Source: Ixodes scapularis (taxonomy: Eukaryota; Arthropoda; Arachnida; Ixodida; Ixodidae). Taken from it: a stretch of DNA of 64,000 nucleotides. The notes beneath the pieces were generated by a model. That model saw only the letters and a program-made list of their open reading frames with translations, had not been told where the DNA came from and did not search any database. Location: assembly GCF_016920785.2 (NCBI RefSeq), contig NW_024609836.1, positions 6,876,406 to 6,940,405 on the forward strand, in the 5' to 3' direction. Made by a program: the position numbers and the translations under genes. Shown here piece after piece: positions 28,101 to 37,436 of this stretch (positions are counted from its first letter, which is position 1; each line of letters begins with the position of its first letter).

Positions 28101-30921
28101 GGATAAGACTGGGAAGGAGACCGACGGCGGTACTGCACGGAAGCAGAAACAGAAACAGAGGCTCTCAAGGCTCCGATCAACCATTTCCCGCATGTCTGTG
28201 TACTATCCAAAGCCGGGAGCACCAAGCACAGATCCGGTGGCCATTCCTGTTGTCATCAATGGCTCTAGAGAGAGGAGTAAGGCTTCAGAGGAAGCCAAGA
28301 AAAGAACTCTATTTAGGAGAAAGCCCCATAGCATCTTCAGAGTGCTGAAACGATGCGGGCGCGCTAAGAAACGAAGACCGTACTATGATGACAAGGACAT
28401 GGCTGCCCTGAAGCAGATGCGATTCATGCGTGTTGCATGGAGCTCTCAAGAAGACATAGTCTTGTTAATGTGTAAAGTGGCCTCTTGGTTCTTGGACCCA
28501 CACCAGCCTAAAATGGTTGTGCCCTTCACGGCCGTTAGGGATATTCTCCATGAGCACTTTCCCGAGCTCAGCAAGGACAAGACGTCCCGTGCCTGTCAAA
28601 GGCGGCTGCGCTTCATGCTGCTCAATCCAGCCACAAAGGCCAATGCCTCCGTGTTCCTCTGTGAGGCACGGCAGGACCAAAAGCTTACAGAAATGTTTTA
28701 TGGTCCCAAGCCAGTGAAGAGTGCGGAGGATGCGTGGATCCACATGTTGAGAACGGTTCTGGACCACCTGATGATCAAGTTCAGCAAAAGCCCTCAGGAG
28801 CGGCACCGTGCGATTGCCCTTCCAAAGACAGTAGAAGAGCTCAAGGATCAGTACAACATCCTGGTGAGCGGACAGTGTTTGCCTGACAGCTGGTCGTACC
28901 AGGAACCCCACAATATTGTAGACATTCACTTTACCACGGTGGGCATCATCATCATCTCGTCCTTTGGCGCTGATGACGGGAAGACAAGTTGGTCGCTGAT
29001 CTTGTATAGGATCTATGAGCTCTATCCAGACAAGCTGATCCGATCAGTGACTGCAAGGCTTAGGCACAACAGTGTCATTTGCAGGAAGAAGTGCCATGCC
29101 AAAAAGCAGTTCAGCTCACTCAACATGTCCATGCTGCCTTTCACGCTGTCAGGGCGGTTCCAGTTTGAGCTCATGCGACGCTTTGCACCAGAGAATTTTG
29201 TGAATATGGCTCAGTTACTGACTACCCTATTTAAAAATCAGACTTCTGGGGAGAAGTTTACAACTGTTGATGCTGTCGATCCTCCACATGCAGTGCTTTT
29301 AATCACGCTGATCATGATGAAGAAGGTAGACTATGTCATTGATGTTCCACAGGCAATTGTCGACTTTGACAGCAAAGTTTGTGAAGATAATGGAAACCCT
29401 TGCAAGGTTGTCACAAAGGGTCCACCCAGTGAAAGCCCATTGGCAGGTAGTTGCTCATACAGTGACAGTCTTAGTAACCTACACATCGAAACTTCTGGAA
29501 GCAATGCGAAAGCATCTCGGAGCTTCCTTTACATGCTCAGGCAGGACATGACAAAGGCTTTAGAGTTTACCTCTCTGCGGCCCCAGGACTATGTCATTAT
29601 TAAGCCGTGCAAGATAAGCTTTGGCCTGTCAGACGGTGATGTTCTTGCCAGATGCACCGTCGAGGAACCAACTGACAAGTCATACAAACTCAAGATCCGA
29701 AGTCCTGTTTACGACAAGCTCGTGCAAGAACAAAGAGAAGTTCTTGCAGCAAACGCATGCGAGCTCTTGTGGACTGCAGAGGACATTAGCAAAGCTTATG
29801 CGGATCACGGAAAGAATGATGCTGAGGCAAACTTTGCTCATGGGCTGTATGCCCTGATAGTCGACAGGAAGGAGCTTGGCATCACATTCACCACTCTGTG
29901 TGAAACATTTCATTTGAATGTAACCAGTGCAGTTCTTGAGTCCCACTTGGATGTGTTGGTGAGTTGCAAGGCCATTGTGCGAGCAGGAGTGACCTGTGTG
30001 CGGTACATTGCATTGCTTCACGCCAAGCCTTGGATGGTACGAGCAGTCAAGATCCCCAAAGACTTGCGGTCGCTTGCGACTGCACTCGGTGAACAAGAGC
30101 TGGCTCGAAAGGCCAAGGCAAGAAAGACTTCCTCTTCAGCAGAGGACGAAGCCATGGAGGAACCGTCTGCTGTGGACACCTCCCCAATGGTAGTCGATGA
30201 AAACACAGCTGAAGTCTCTCCTATGTCGGTTGACGAGAGCCCAGCAGGTGTATCTGCAATGGAAGTGGACGACAGCACAGCCGACAATTGTGATCTGTCT
30301 ACATATGCCAAGTCTCCAGCTGATGAAGTCAAATCGAGTGACTTTGTAAATACAATGCAGAAACCAGACAATGGTGAAGCTTCTGTGCTCAAAGTTAAAG
30401 ATGATCCCAACAGTGCTGTGACAGTGACGGAACCCAAGAAAACGCAGCAGACTTCTCCAGGACAGCGACCAGCAACACGAGGAGCTGTCTTTAATCGCAC
30501 ATGCATTGAAGCGATGTCTCGCAACATAAACATGGAAAAGTTGGAGAAGATCATGTACATTCCGCGACTGTGGAAGAAGCCCGACGGCACGCTCAACCGA
30601 GCGCTGCTCCACAAATACATGTCTGCTGTGCTGTCGTTCGTTATGGACAATCCTGGCATTACGGAAGAGTCCATGCGGACCTCATTTGCGAAGCATATTG
30701 GACCGTGCATCCAGACTTTGGACGTGCTCAGGATGTTAGAGGAGATTGGGTGCATCAAGCGATTTTACTTCAGGTCGGGCACTTCCAAGTGCACACTGTT
30801 CTCCGAGAGAAGGACGGCTGTTTTTTCCGAAGTGTACGAAGTCAACGACGATGTCTGCTTTGAGGGCACCATGGAGGCGTTACTGAACTTTGCGGCATTC
30901 ACATCTTATTTTCTCAAGTGA
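25123..30921 (+). CDS. GTF3C1: General transcription factor 3C subunit 1 (TFIIIC220), intronless
   Basis: Largest TFIIIC subunit; binds the B box of tRNA-type promoters and recruits TFIIIB for RNA polymerase III. 1932 residues (human 2109). The frame is open from 25042, but the first in-frame ATG is 25123, giving an N-terminus that aligns with human (ALEGLDGITLQALWIRL against ALEGLDGLCLPALWSRL). Landmarks: B-block-binding winged helix about residues 173-245 (YAVLERIGRTRY); acidic patch about 337-356; NLS-like PPAKRQRV about 464; SIPGDQLGAAGFDSALFAHL about 937; lysine-rich linker about 1006-1085; winged-helix-like RFMRVAWSSQED about 1098; acidic, VDES-rich spacer about 1687-1722; C-terminal helical domain with LRMLEEIGCIKRF. 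No frameshift, stop or intron in 5.8 kb, whereas vertebrate genes have dozens of exons. Likely functional, perhaps a retrogene or intron-loss locus. Confidence 0.95.
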   Translation: MADNDFYAACIEEIALEGLDGITLQALWIRLKDRPKFPFALDDKSKAFIWRSIVPDARLDFYRLQEPRQELVLYDRYKHVDPDSGYVIEPKVLPPDLYPVELVNKNGQRGSCSTFDSRVNVSEKVRKAKLTLEAVVKQWGNSLVIVADQATRERALIGPCNSVKDLDLSDVKYAVLERIGRTRYAGLTTQGKQDMKVFQLTNASMFLLRKQLVQRHLITKQLYYQRSDHKQSGTGFLLHLPRFFVEVQTKFKMLTRELCALLDTKPLKREVLRKVRAEMGLKNAVFKRLINSAAVPYVTQYTMAYNELYPDTPEKQWYTKNTGMKLLRVIELTKSFEEEEAEGAEGDDDGEEMESQSSIAMFYDPRKYIYDLPRLDQAYRELQRAGTKGATLRELAQLMSTTRLEARPLLKALLFRKLVVPYREDVGRQRVTRYFTPEFASQSETHKKFAAEKKRMLEQASKCPPAKRQRVSQRTDISEVKPPASENAPMKQGTGDEVPSEECDQPTITVEASNEPLSKKIKTKGCTVLSFPSTSGIINKRQSLQELLPSYKMLMRANRIIDYVKAEKLVADLTRLLKTLQKQELEEGYKLKLDKVSLERLLYKLCKSGYLKSIRTTLRLGEKEKNLQFICHPDVTKDDELVRSTIEQAKFKYFAIHNENNKPQAPKSPELTECSKMEYNPSMGRFYGSQPKFRRMQLCYSFIHYMLYTYDGAPLGHLDDDPSAPMRYQEGISWKTFVAPLPANPSTPKGWLLFSDILLSLPLSLFVKIVSCIKYKIEGLDEYLQHNVRCHYLIRSLPVKLRNALLFARRYIYSIHETIKRLSFVGLLTFGPQRLKEKDQVYLFLHKRITIKDTACSAPGYHQISPDTEYPLKDYFLETEEDVNRFWFDLEGICLSTPLGTAQTMRGQVIELQNLYKKPAMIEASKNREFGEEVDTGSIPGDQLGAAGFDSALFAHLKRNWNYTTTVVLKTPGLMTVSQKEKSKPLENYIEYLDKTGKETDGGTARKQKQKQRLSRLRSTISRMSVYYPKPGAPSTDPVAIPVVINGSRERSKASEEAKKRTLFRRKPHSIFRVLKRCGRAKKRRPYYDDKDMAALKQMRFMRVAWSSQEDIVLLMCKVASWFLDPHQPKMVVPFTAVRDILHEHFPELSKDKTSRACQRRLRFMLLNPATKANASVFLCEARQDQKLTEMFYGPKPVKSAEDAWIHMLRTVLDHLMIKFSKSPQERHRAIALPKTVEELKDQYNILVSGQCLPDSWSYQEPHNIVDIHFTTVGIIIISSFGADDGKTSWSLILYRIYELYPDKLIRSVTARLRHNSVICRKKCHAKKQFSSLNMSMLPFTLSGRFQFELMRRFAPENFVNMAQLLTTLFKNQTSGEKFTTVDAVDPPHAVLLITLIMMKKVDYVIDVPQAIVDFDSKVCEDNGNPCKVVTKGPPSESPLAGSCSYSDSLSNLHIETSGSNAKASRSFLYMLRQDMTKALEFTSLRPQDYVIIKPCKISFGLSDGDVLARCTVEEPTDKSYKLKIRSPVYDKLVQEQREVLAANACELLWTAEDISKAYADHGKNDAEANFAHGLYALIVDRKELGITFTTLCETFHLNVTSAVLESHLDVLVSCKAIVRAGVTCVRYIALLHAKPWMVRAVKIPKDLRSLATALGEQELARKAKARKTSSSAEDEAMEEPSAVDTSPMVVDENTAEVSPMSVDESPAGVSAMEVDDSTADNCDLSTYAKSPADEVKSSDFVNTMQKPDNGEASVLKVKDDPNSAVTVTEPKKTQQTSPGQRPATRGAVFNRTCIEAMSRNINMEKLEKIMYIPRLWKKPDGTLNRALLHKYMSAVLSFVMDNPGITEESMRTSFAKHIGPCIQTLDVLRMLEEIGCIKRFYFRSGTSKCTLFSERRTAVFSEVYEVNDDVCFEGTMEALLNFAAFTSYFLK

Positions 30922-31136
30922 AGGGAGAGACAAGAGTTTTGTACAGCTTTCATTTTGTAAATGACTCGTTTTTTTGTTGAGAAGTACATAATGCTTATTT
31001 ACTTTTGATGTATTGTTTTTCAGTATTCAGGTTAGCCTGCAGCTGTTTTTGAGTCTTGCCTGATACATGTTCAAGTCATATTTCTGCGCAAGATACCACC
31101 ATTATCAAATTCTGTATAGCCCATCCGGTTTTTCGA

Positions 31137-31142
31137 AATAAA
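31137..31142 (+). terminator. GTF3C1: Poly(A) signal of GTF3C1
   Basis: AATAAA 216 nt after the stop codon, in an AT-rich 3' UTR with upstream TTTGTA/TGTA words. Cleavage would fall about 31155-31170. No genomic poly(A) tract follows. Confidence 0.8.
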
Positions 31143-31169
31143 TATTGCTTATCATTTCAAACTGCTGAT

Positions 31170-31885
31170 GTCTGACAAGATTTCCTTCAACTGTCTTGTT
31201 CTTTCTCTATTTGCAAGCTACAAATTGGGCAGATTAACAGGAAATGCCTTTAAAGGGACACTGTCATTGTATTTATACTCCCCGAGGTTTTTAGTCGTAC
31301 GTGACATACGAGAGCCCAACTACCCAGCCAGAACAGAATTTGCGGCTCAAAATTCGTTTTCTTCCCGCCCGAAAACCGCCGATCGAGAACTGGCCGGTTT
31401 GAGTCTCGCTCACTCTTTTCCGTGGTCACGGGCCGTTCGTTTCACACGCACTGGCACCGTTCGAGTTCTCCCCCAAAATGCATCGCACTCGCAGAGTGTT
31501 GCACGGAGAACACTCAAACGAACTCGCCAAATGCACCGAGTGCACAAGACTGATGCTGCCGCCATTTATGTTGTAGAAAGGGTACCGACTTCAAACCAAA
31601 ACTAGAGCCTTTCTGTTCAGAGTGATGCGTGGGAATGCGAGAATGCCATCGCTACCAACGTTTACTTACAAACGTTGGTCGCTGCAACTGACTTCAAGGA
31701 GCTAGGCTGCCGTAGAGATCATTACAGAAGTGTAAATTTCCGCAACCAGCTGTCTACAAAGCAGCTGGTTGTGATCTTTCAATTATAACCGTTTACACTG
31801 AAGAAAACTGATGATGCTGTCCGAGCAGAAACCTGATCCGTTTGAGCATGGTATTATGCGTGAACCTCTGAAAGTGTACGGCTTA
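31170..31885. other. Intergenic, probable MITE remnant with two perfect hairpins
   Basis: TTTAAAGGGACACTG at 31249-31263 resembles a MITE terminus common in such genomes. Perfect 10-bp hairpins: ACCAACGTTT/AAACGTTGGT (31654-31679, 6-nt loop) and CAACCAGCTG/CAGCTGGTTG (31743-31771, 9-nt loop). No right terminus is identified and no gene is seen. Confidence 0.45.
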
Positions 31886-31887
31886 AG

Positions 31888-33607
31888 GATACCGCGAACT
31901 TTTTTCGAATCGAAGTTTCGATGATCGAATCAAGCGGTTCGAAAGGTTCGAAATATTTCGATTTTTCGAATTGTCTATATCGTAAAATTCGACGGAGGTC
32001 GAATTTTCGAACTTGTTAGGCTAAGAAGTTCGACGCTTTTCGAACCGTCGAACTTATTACGCTAAAAAATCGATCTTTTTCGAACTTTCGAACTTATTGC
32101 GCTGCAAGGTTCGATGCTTGTCGAACTTTCGAACTTTACTGACCAAAAAATTCGATGAATTTCGAACTTTCGAACTTATTTATCAAGAGAAATCGAAAAG
32201 TTTCGAATTCTGAAAAGTCAGAAGTTCGACGAACTTCAAACTTTTAGGGTAAAAGTTCGACGTTCGTCGAACTTCGAAAGACCGGCGGACGGTTTCATTT
32301 GATTTCAAGTAGTGGGGTACATTCGTAATTTTTTTTTTCTCGAACTTTTACACGCGGTGCTGCGTTCCTTACGAAAAACAATGTCGTTTAATTTCAATGT
32401 TCTGGCATGCTTAGGTTTAAAGAAATAAATCCCCGAAGGGGCGAGGAAGGACAACGGGTTTTTGACGATTATCGTTTGTGCCAGATTTGAAGCACGCTGC
32501 AGCCGGAGCTATTTATGATAGATATGTTACACTTTTTTTTAAGAATGATCTATGTATAGCCTAGGTAAGTGCCGTCTAAGATGTGATTATTGTTATTCAA
32601 CGTGAGTTTCGAAGAAATGTCAAACATGTATCTGCATGCAAAATTATGACCTAAACTTGATATTTATTTTCGTCTAAGTTGTTTGAGGTATCGCATTTAA
32701 ATTAACACCACAGACAGTACATATCATTGCTATCTGCACAATACAAAATAATATATTTGTTTTTTCACGTTAAGGAATAAATTAACTCATGGGAGAAGAT
32801 TTCTAATAGTGTTCAAGTTCAGCACGTCATTAAAAGAAAGCTTTTTTTTTTTCACTTCACGTTCCTGGGACGTGTTTCTTTTAGCCTGTACGCATTTTGG
32901 TAAAAGAAACTTGTTTCGAAGTTCTGCACCTCTGAATATGCAAGAATAGAACACTTCTGACGAATTCTTGATAGTTTTTTTTTCCTCCTGCTTTTTATTT
33001 CCGCATTTATTCTTTTTTTTTTTTTTTCTTACTATCGGCACAGGTATTTAGGTCGAAAAGACAGCTTTGAACTTCCGAACCACTGAGCATGTGACGAGTA
33101 GTGCCTTCTGACAACGAGTTTCTAACAATGACCATCTACGCAACCTTTTATGCAGTGAAGAGCGACAGTAGCTATACATATGCATAAATAATTTCAGATG
33201 AAAATAAGCTCGACCACGCCGTCTTTCCCCGTATTGTTTTCTTTAACAGTCCGAAATACCTGCAAGGGGGAGAAAGAGGTGAAGCCCCCCTTCCCCCCGC
33301 TACCCTCTTTCCCCCCGTTTTTCCTCTTCCGACGCCACTTGTATGGTAGAACGCTCCTCGACCTCGAGTTGTGTCGGCTTTTGTGCTTTTTGCGAGGCAA
33401 TTCCTCCTTCCCAGAAAATAAACCTCCAGGACAATTACAAACTTCACCGGATCGGATTACTACCAGCGTGCAAGGGGTGGCGAGGTAGTTTGCCAGGTCG
33501 CTTCAAGGTTTTTCTGAGCCTCAACCTCCTGCTCACCCCTGGCCGTTTCGAACTGGATGAGTCTCGTAAAACAGTGTGTTCATGCAATCACTACTGCGTG
33601 ATTAAGA

Positions 33608-33638
<31 letters not shown>

Positions 33639-34300
33639 GGGCTGGCGGTCACAATTCTGCACTGATAAATATTCTAGCACGTCCGGGACACTCGTCGTCT
33701 CATTCAATTGCCTGAGCAACTTCGCAGAATCTAGATATCTTACCCTAACTTTTCTAAACTTGATTTTGTGAAAACCAGTGAGTCGTGAAAACGTTATTTG
33801 AAACTGAAACTGTGGAAAAACTTGAAAATCAGACTTCGAACTTCGAAAACTTGGATGAGAAAGAAATTCAAAATCTTCAAAGTTTTCTTCTTTTTTTTTT
33901 TAATTTAGCGTTAAAAGAGGATCGAAACCTTCGAACTTTTCGAACTTTATGCATAAAGAAATTCGAAATCTTCGAATTGTTCGAACTTCATGTCTATAAA
34001 AATTCGAAGTGTTCGAAGTTTTCGAATTTTTTTTTCCAAAGAATTTCGAAATCTTCGAATTTATTGAACCTGAAGGAAAGAAATATTCGAAATATTCGAA
34101 TTCGAAATTTGAGAAACCGTGAAAGCTTCGAAATTTTCGAATTCGAAACTCCGCTGTGGTCAAAAGTTGCGAATTTTTTCGAATTCGAACCTCGGTCGGT
34201 ACGAAAATATCGAAATTTTTCGAAATCGAACCTCAGTTCACTTCGCAAATATCGAAACCTTTCGAAATCGAACCTAGGGTGGTTCGCGACATCCCTACTT
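31888..34300. mobile_element. TTCGAA-repeat long-terminal-inverted element
   Basis: Left block 31888-32290 and right block 33785-34300 are both built of dense TTCGAA/TTTCGAAC words. The outer ends are inverted: GGATACCGCGAAC at about 31888-31900 and GTTCGCGACATCC at about 34282-34294. Interior 32300-33780 is AT-rich, with no transposase seen and a 29-C run. Likely a hAT-like non-autonomous element. The open frame 33785-34441 is a by-product of the repeat. Confidence 0.6.
33608..33636. repeat. Poly(C) tract, 29 C
   Basis: Uninterrupted run of 29 cytosines followed by GGGG. Similar C or G homopolymers occur at 8200, 14499, 46500, 46559 and 48627. The length may be an assembly estimate. Confidence 0.9.
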
Positions 34301-34455
34301 AAAACTAGCCTGTTGAAATATCCAGCAAAACTGGGACTTTCGATTTGGATCGTCATTATAGGCGGATTAGATATTAGCCTTGGTGAGGGCGTCGAGAACG
34401 AGAGCTTTTTCGAACAAAATACGACGGGGCAAGTGAGCTGATGTAGGTAAATGTT

Positions 34456-34640
34456 AACCCTTTAACCACCCGGCCCGAGCTGTACTCGTCATGGAAGGTT
34501 GTACCGATATCGCCAATGACGAGTCACACTCGTCCAGTCAAAACGATGGTTTGCTTTCACTGCCAAACACGAGACAGGTTCGTCGATCGGCTTTAGTTTC
34601 AATTTTCAACACTGGAGGGCAGGAGAGGTCGCGCAAATAA
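34456..34640. mobile_element. Fragment of TTAA-type MITE
   Basis: Starts TTAACCCTTTAACCACCC (34456) and contains paired GACGAG/CTCGTC words (ACTCGTCATGG, CAATGACGAG, CACTCGTCC), as in the element at 15221. The right end is not found. Confidence 0.45.
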
Positions 34641-34832
34641 GAAATCGAGAGAAAACTAGGCATTTTCTTATCCACTGATGGCAAGGGGGTTTCATAGCCT
34701 CACTTTCTTTGCACTGCGGAGTGAATATAGATTTCACATTTAAATATTCTAAGCTTAAATGGTAAAACAAAATGGCTAGGTGGCGTAAGCTACCGCCCGA
34801 TCCAAAGGGCTCAGCCGTATTCATCCATCCAT

Positions 34833-35459
34833 CAGAGCCGTATATGTAGAGAGTTTGGCCATTTGTTGGGAAGTATAGGAGACAAATGAGGAGGCGTCAT
34901 TGGCCGAAAGCGGGCTGGGTGTGTTCCAGGGCGTCTTCAGAAATTTGAATGTGACCAACCAGAAGCTCGAAATAATACCCTGGCGGTGGTCGCCAGAAAC
35001 AAACCTGATAACTGCATTGGAGTAACTCTCAATGGCTGAAAATATGGTACACGTGATGTTTCAATCACGTTCGTCCAAAATGATGCTGTAAGAGTGCGAC
35101 TGGCGGAACGATCGACATAATCCGTACGCCAAGCGCCGATGGCCGGGAATCTGCCGTCCGAACGGTCACACTCTGTCCACGCTAAACAGAGTTGCGCGGC
35201 GCATTCGTTTCTTACATCTTTCTGCTTGCACCCTATTTTCAACCACAAAGACTTACTACCTTTCACTCTTACGCGCTTATTAATACCATTAACGAATATA
35301 GACCTTTGATCAGAACTGTTTGTCGCCACCACTGCTAGGGGATTCTTTTCGGCTTCTGGTTGGTCAAGAGAGCATGCCAAGCCCTCTTTCCGAGTCTGCC
35401 ACACGCCCTGGCTCTGCCCGCACCTCCCATTGACCAAACTCTTTACATATACGGCTCTG
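34833..35459. mobile_element. hAT-type MITE with 8-bp target duplication
   Basis: 627 bp. TIRs: CAGAGCCGTATATGTAGAGA at the left and the inverse ending ACATATACGGCTCTG at the right. CAGAG termini and an exact 8-bp flanking CCATCCAT (34825-34832 and 35460-35467) fit hAT. It sits in a CCAT microsatellite, so the duplication is less decisive than usual. No ORF of transposase type. Confidence 0.8.
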
Positions 35460-35517
35460 CCATCCATCCATCCATCCATAAAGCGTGTTTTGGCCTTTTG
35501 CCGGAGTGCATTTCCTC

Positions 35518-36715
35518 CATAGAGTTATTACAATAAACGCTAGAGGCTCAGCTGGCGCTAGTGTCTATGGGACTTCCGGTTGCAAATTGAAGCAGACAGC
35601 ATGCAGTCTACTTTTCCAGTCTTCCTATGTATTCCTATGGGAAAACGCGCGTGAATTTTGTCTCGTCGCCGGAAAAAAAACATTAATAACTTTTGTTATT
35701 TCGGTTGTACCGGGTAGTATGTACCTTTATTAATATTGTGAAAGTGTAATTGCTTTAGTTACAGCATTTTTCCTTTACCACTGAACGATGTTAAACTTCG
35801 CTATATTTCAGGCCCAAACCTCTGTTCCATGGCAGGTATGTAGAAACGAGCGACGATTCTAAGCAAAATAACGATTGAAAGGAATGTAGAGTGTGTTCAA
35901 AGTTCGCCAGCATTCCGTTGGTGCTTATATATTGCTAATATGCCTGTCCTCTCACTATATGGAAATGACCCCGTCGTGCATCTCTACGAGCGGTTAAAAA
36001 AAACGTTCGAAACGTAAAGAATAATGTACGTGGGCTACGAAAGGTGTGTTTTCTTATTATTTCCTATGTTGGGCAGTTTTTATCGCGCACCTGTCCTCTG
36101 GCTTCCCCCTATTTGCAAAGATTTGGAGCGTGCGGGCGATGATTTGAACACAGAACAAGCATCTTCGCACATATTCGTGTGCAGAAAGAATAAAGCAGTA
36201 AGTACAGTACTTATGTATTGCAAATCGGACTATATTACGTGACTTTCAACTTATTTTGATCGTCTGCAAGCACAAGGAGTTACTTACCTAGTGTTACTGC
36301 ATAGTTCTTGCCGTCTCTCTTGGTTTTCCACATGTCGTTCGTTCGTTTGGCACGTATATCCCCCATGCTGGAAAGCGTCGACGCCGTGTTCGTGCTAACA
36401 GTGTCCGACAGTGCACATAAATACACGTACGAAGCGGTTTTAACGCCGTTTTCCATGCCACGAATTTCAAATAAAAATGCTGTAACTGACCAATTATTTC
36501 GTCTGCGTGACTGAGAAATGTTCCAATGTGCCTAGTACGTACAAATTATTCGTGATATTTGCTCTTATAATCGAGCGCAGAGAGAAAATGCACTCGCTTT
36601 ATCCCATAGAAATGCATTACCGGAAGTCAATTTCTGACTGCATGCTGTCTGCTTCAATTTGCAACAGCACACTAGCGCCAGCTGAGCCTCTAGCGTTTAT
36701 TGTAATAACTCTATG
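35518..36715. mobile_element. Long-TIR element A (1198 bp), ends CATAGAGTTATTA
   Basis: Left end CATAGAGTTATTACAATAAA; right end is its inverse, ending TAATAACTCTATG; inverted similarity continues for about 120 bp (GAAGCAGACAGCATGCAGTC region). Exact 8-bp duplication ATTTCCTC at 35510-35517 and 36716-36723. Interior non-coding. Inserted into an inverted relative (element C). 8-bp duplication suggests hAT or P-like mobilisation. Confidence 0.88.
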
Positions 36716-37254
36716 ATTTCCTCTCTGCGCTCGATATTATGAACACATATCGCGAATAATTCGTACCCACTAGGCACATTGAAACATTTCCCAGACAGGC
36801 AGATGAAATAATTGGTCAGTTACGGCGTTTTTATTTTAAAATCGTGGCATAAAAAACGGTGCTAAAACCGCTTCGTACATGTATTTATGTGCACTGTCGG
36901 ACACTGTTAGCACGAACACGGCGTCGGCGCTTTCAAGCATGGGGGATATACACGAACGAAGGACATGTGGAAAACCAAAAGAGACGGCAAGGACCACGGA
37001 GTAACACGTGCTTGCAGACGATCAAACTAAATTGAAAGTCACGTAATATAGTCCGATTTGCAATAAATAAGTACTGCTTTATTCTTTCTGCTCATGAATA
37101 TATGCGAAGATGCTTGTTCTGTGTTCAAATCATCACCCGCACGCTCCAAATATTTGCATATAGGGGGAAGCCAGAGAACAGGTGCGCGATAAAAACAGCC
37201 CAACATAGGAAGTATTAAGAAAAAACACCAGATGCACGACGGGGTCATTTTCAT
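36716..37254. mobile_element. Element C, inverted partial relative of element A
   Basis: Reverse complement of 36716-37254 follows element A from about 35962 to 36590 with roughly 85-90% similarity, e.g. the shared GCGCACCTG, GCGTGCGGG and TGTCCGACAGTGCACATAAA parts. A short remainder lies left of A (about 35504-35517). It is cut at 37254 by a minisatellite. Confidence 0.8.
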
Positions 37255-37255
37255 G

Positions 37256-37436
37256 AATCCCGGAGAAAAGCTCACCGGAGAAAAGCTCACCGGAGAAAAG
37301 CTCACCGGAGAAAAGCTCACCAGAGAAAAGCTCACCGGAGATAAGCTCACCGGAGAAAAGCTCACCGCAAAACCGGCGGATGCGGAGAAAAGCTCACCGC
37401 GGCCAATGAGCGTATGCGGAGAAAAGCTCCTCAATT
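37256..37436 (+). repeat. 15-bp minisatellite CCGGAGAAAAGCTCA
   Basis: Seven head-to-tail units with single-base variants (37259-37364), then three dispersed units to 37430. The period is five codons, so the ORF reads (TGEKL)n; the likeness to a zinc-finger linker is accidental, as no Cys/His pairs surround it. Confidence 0.9.

Noticed and set aside
33785..34441. 218-codon ORF rich in Glu, Phe, Asn and Arg
   Set aside because: Produced by TTCGAA repeats in the terminal block of a MITE; the reverse strand gives equally long frames.
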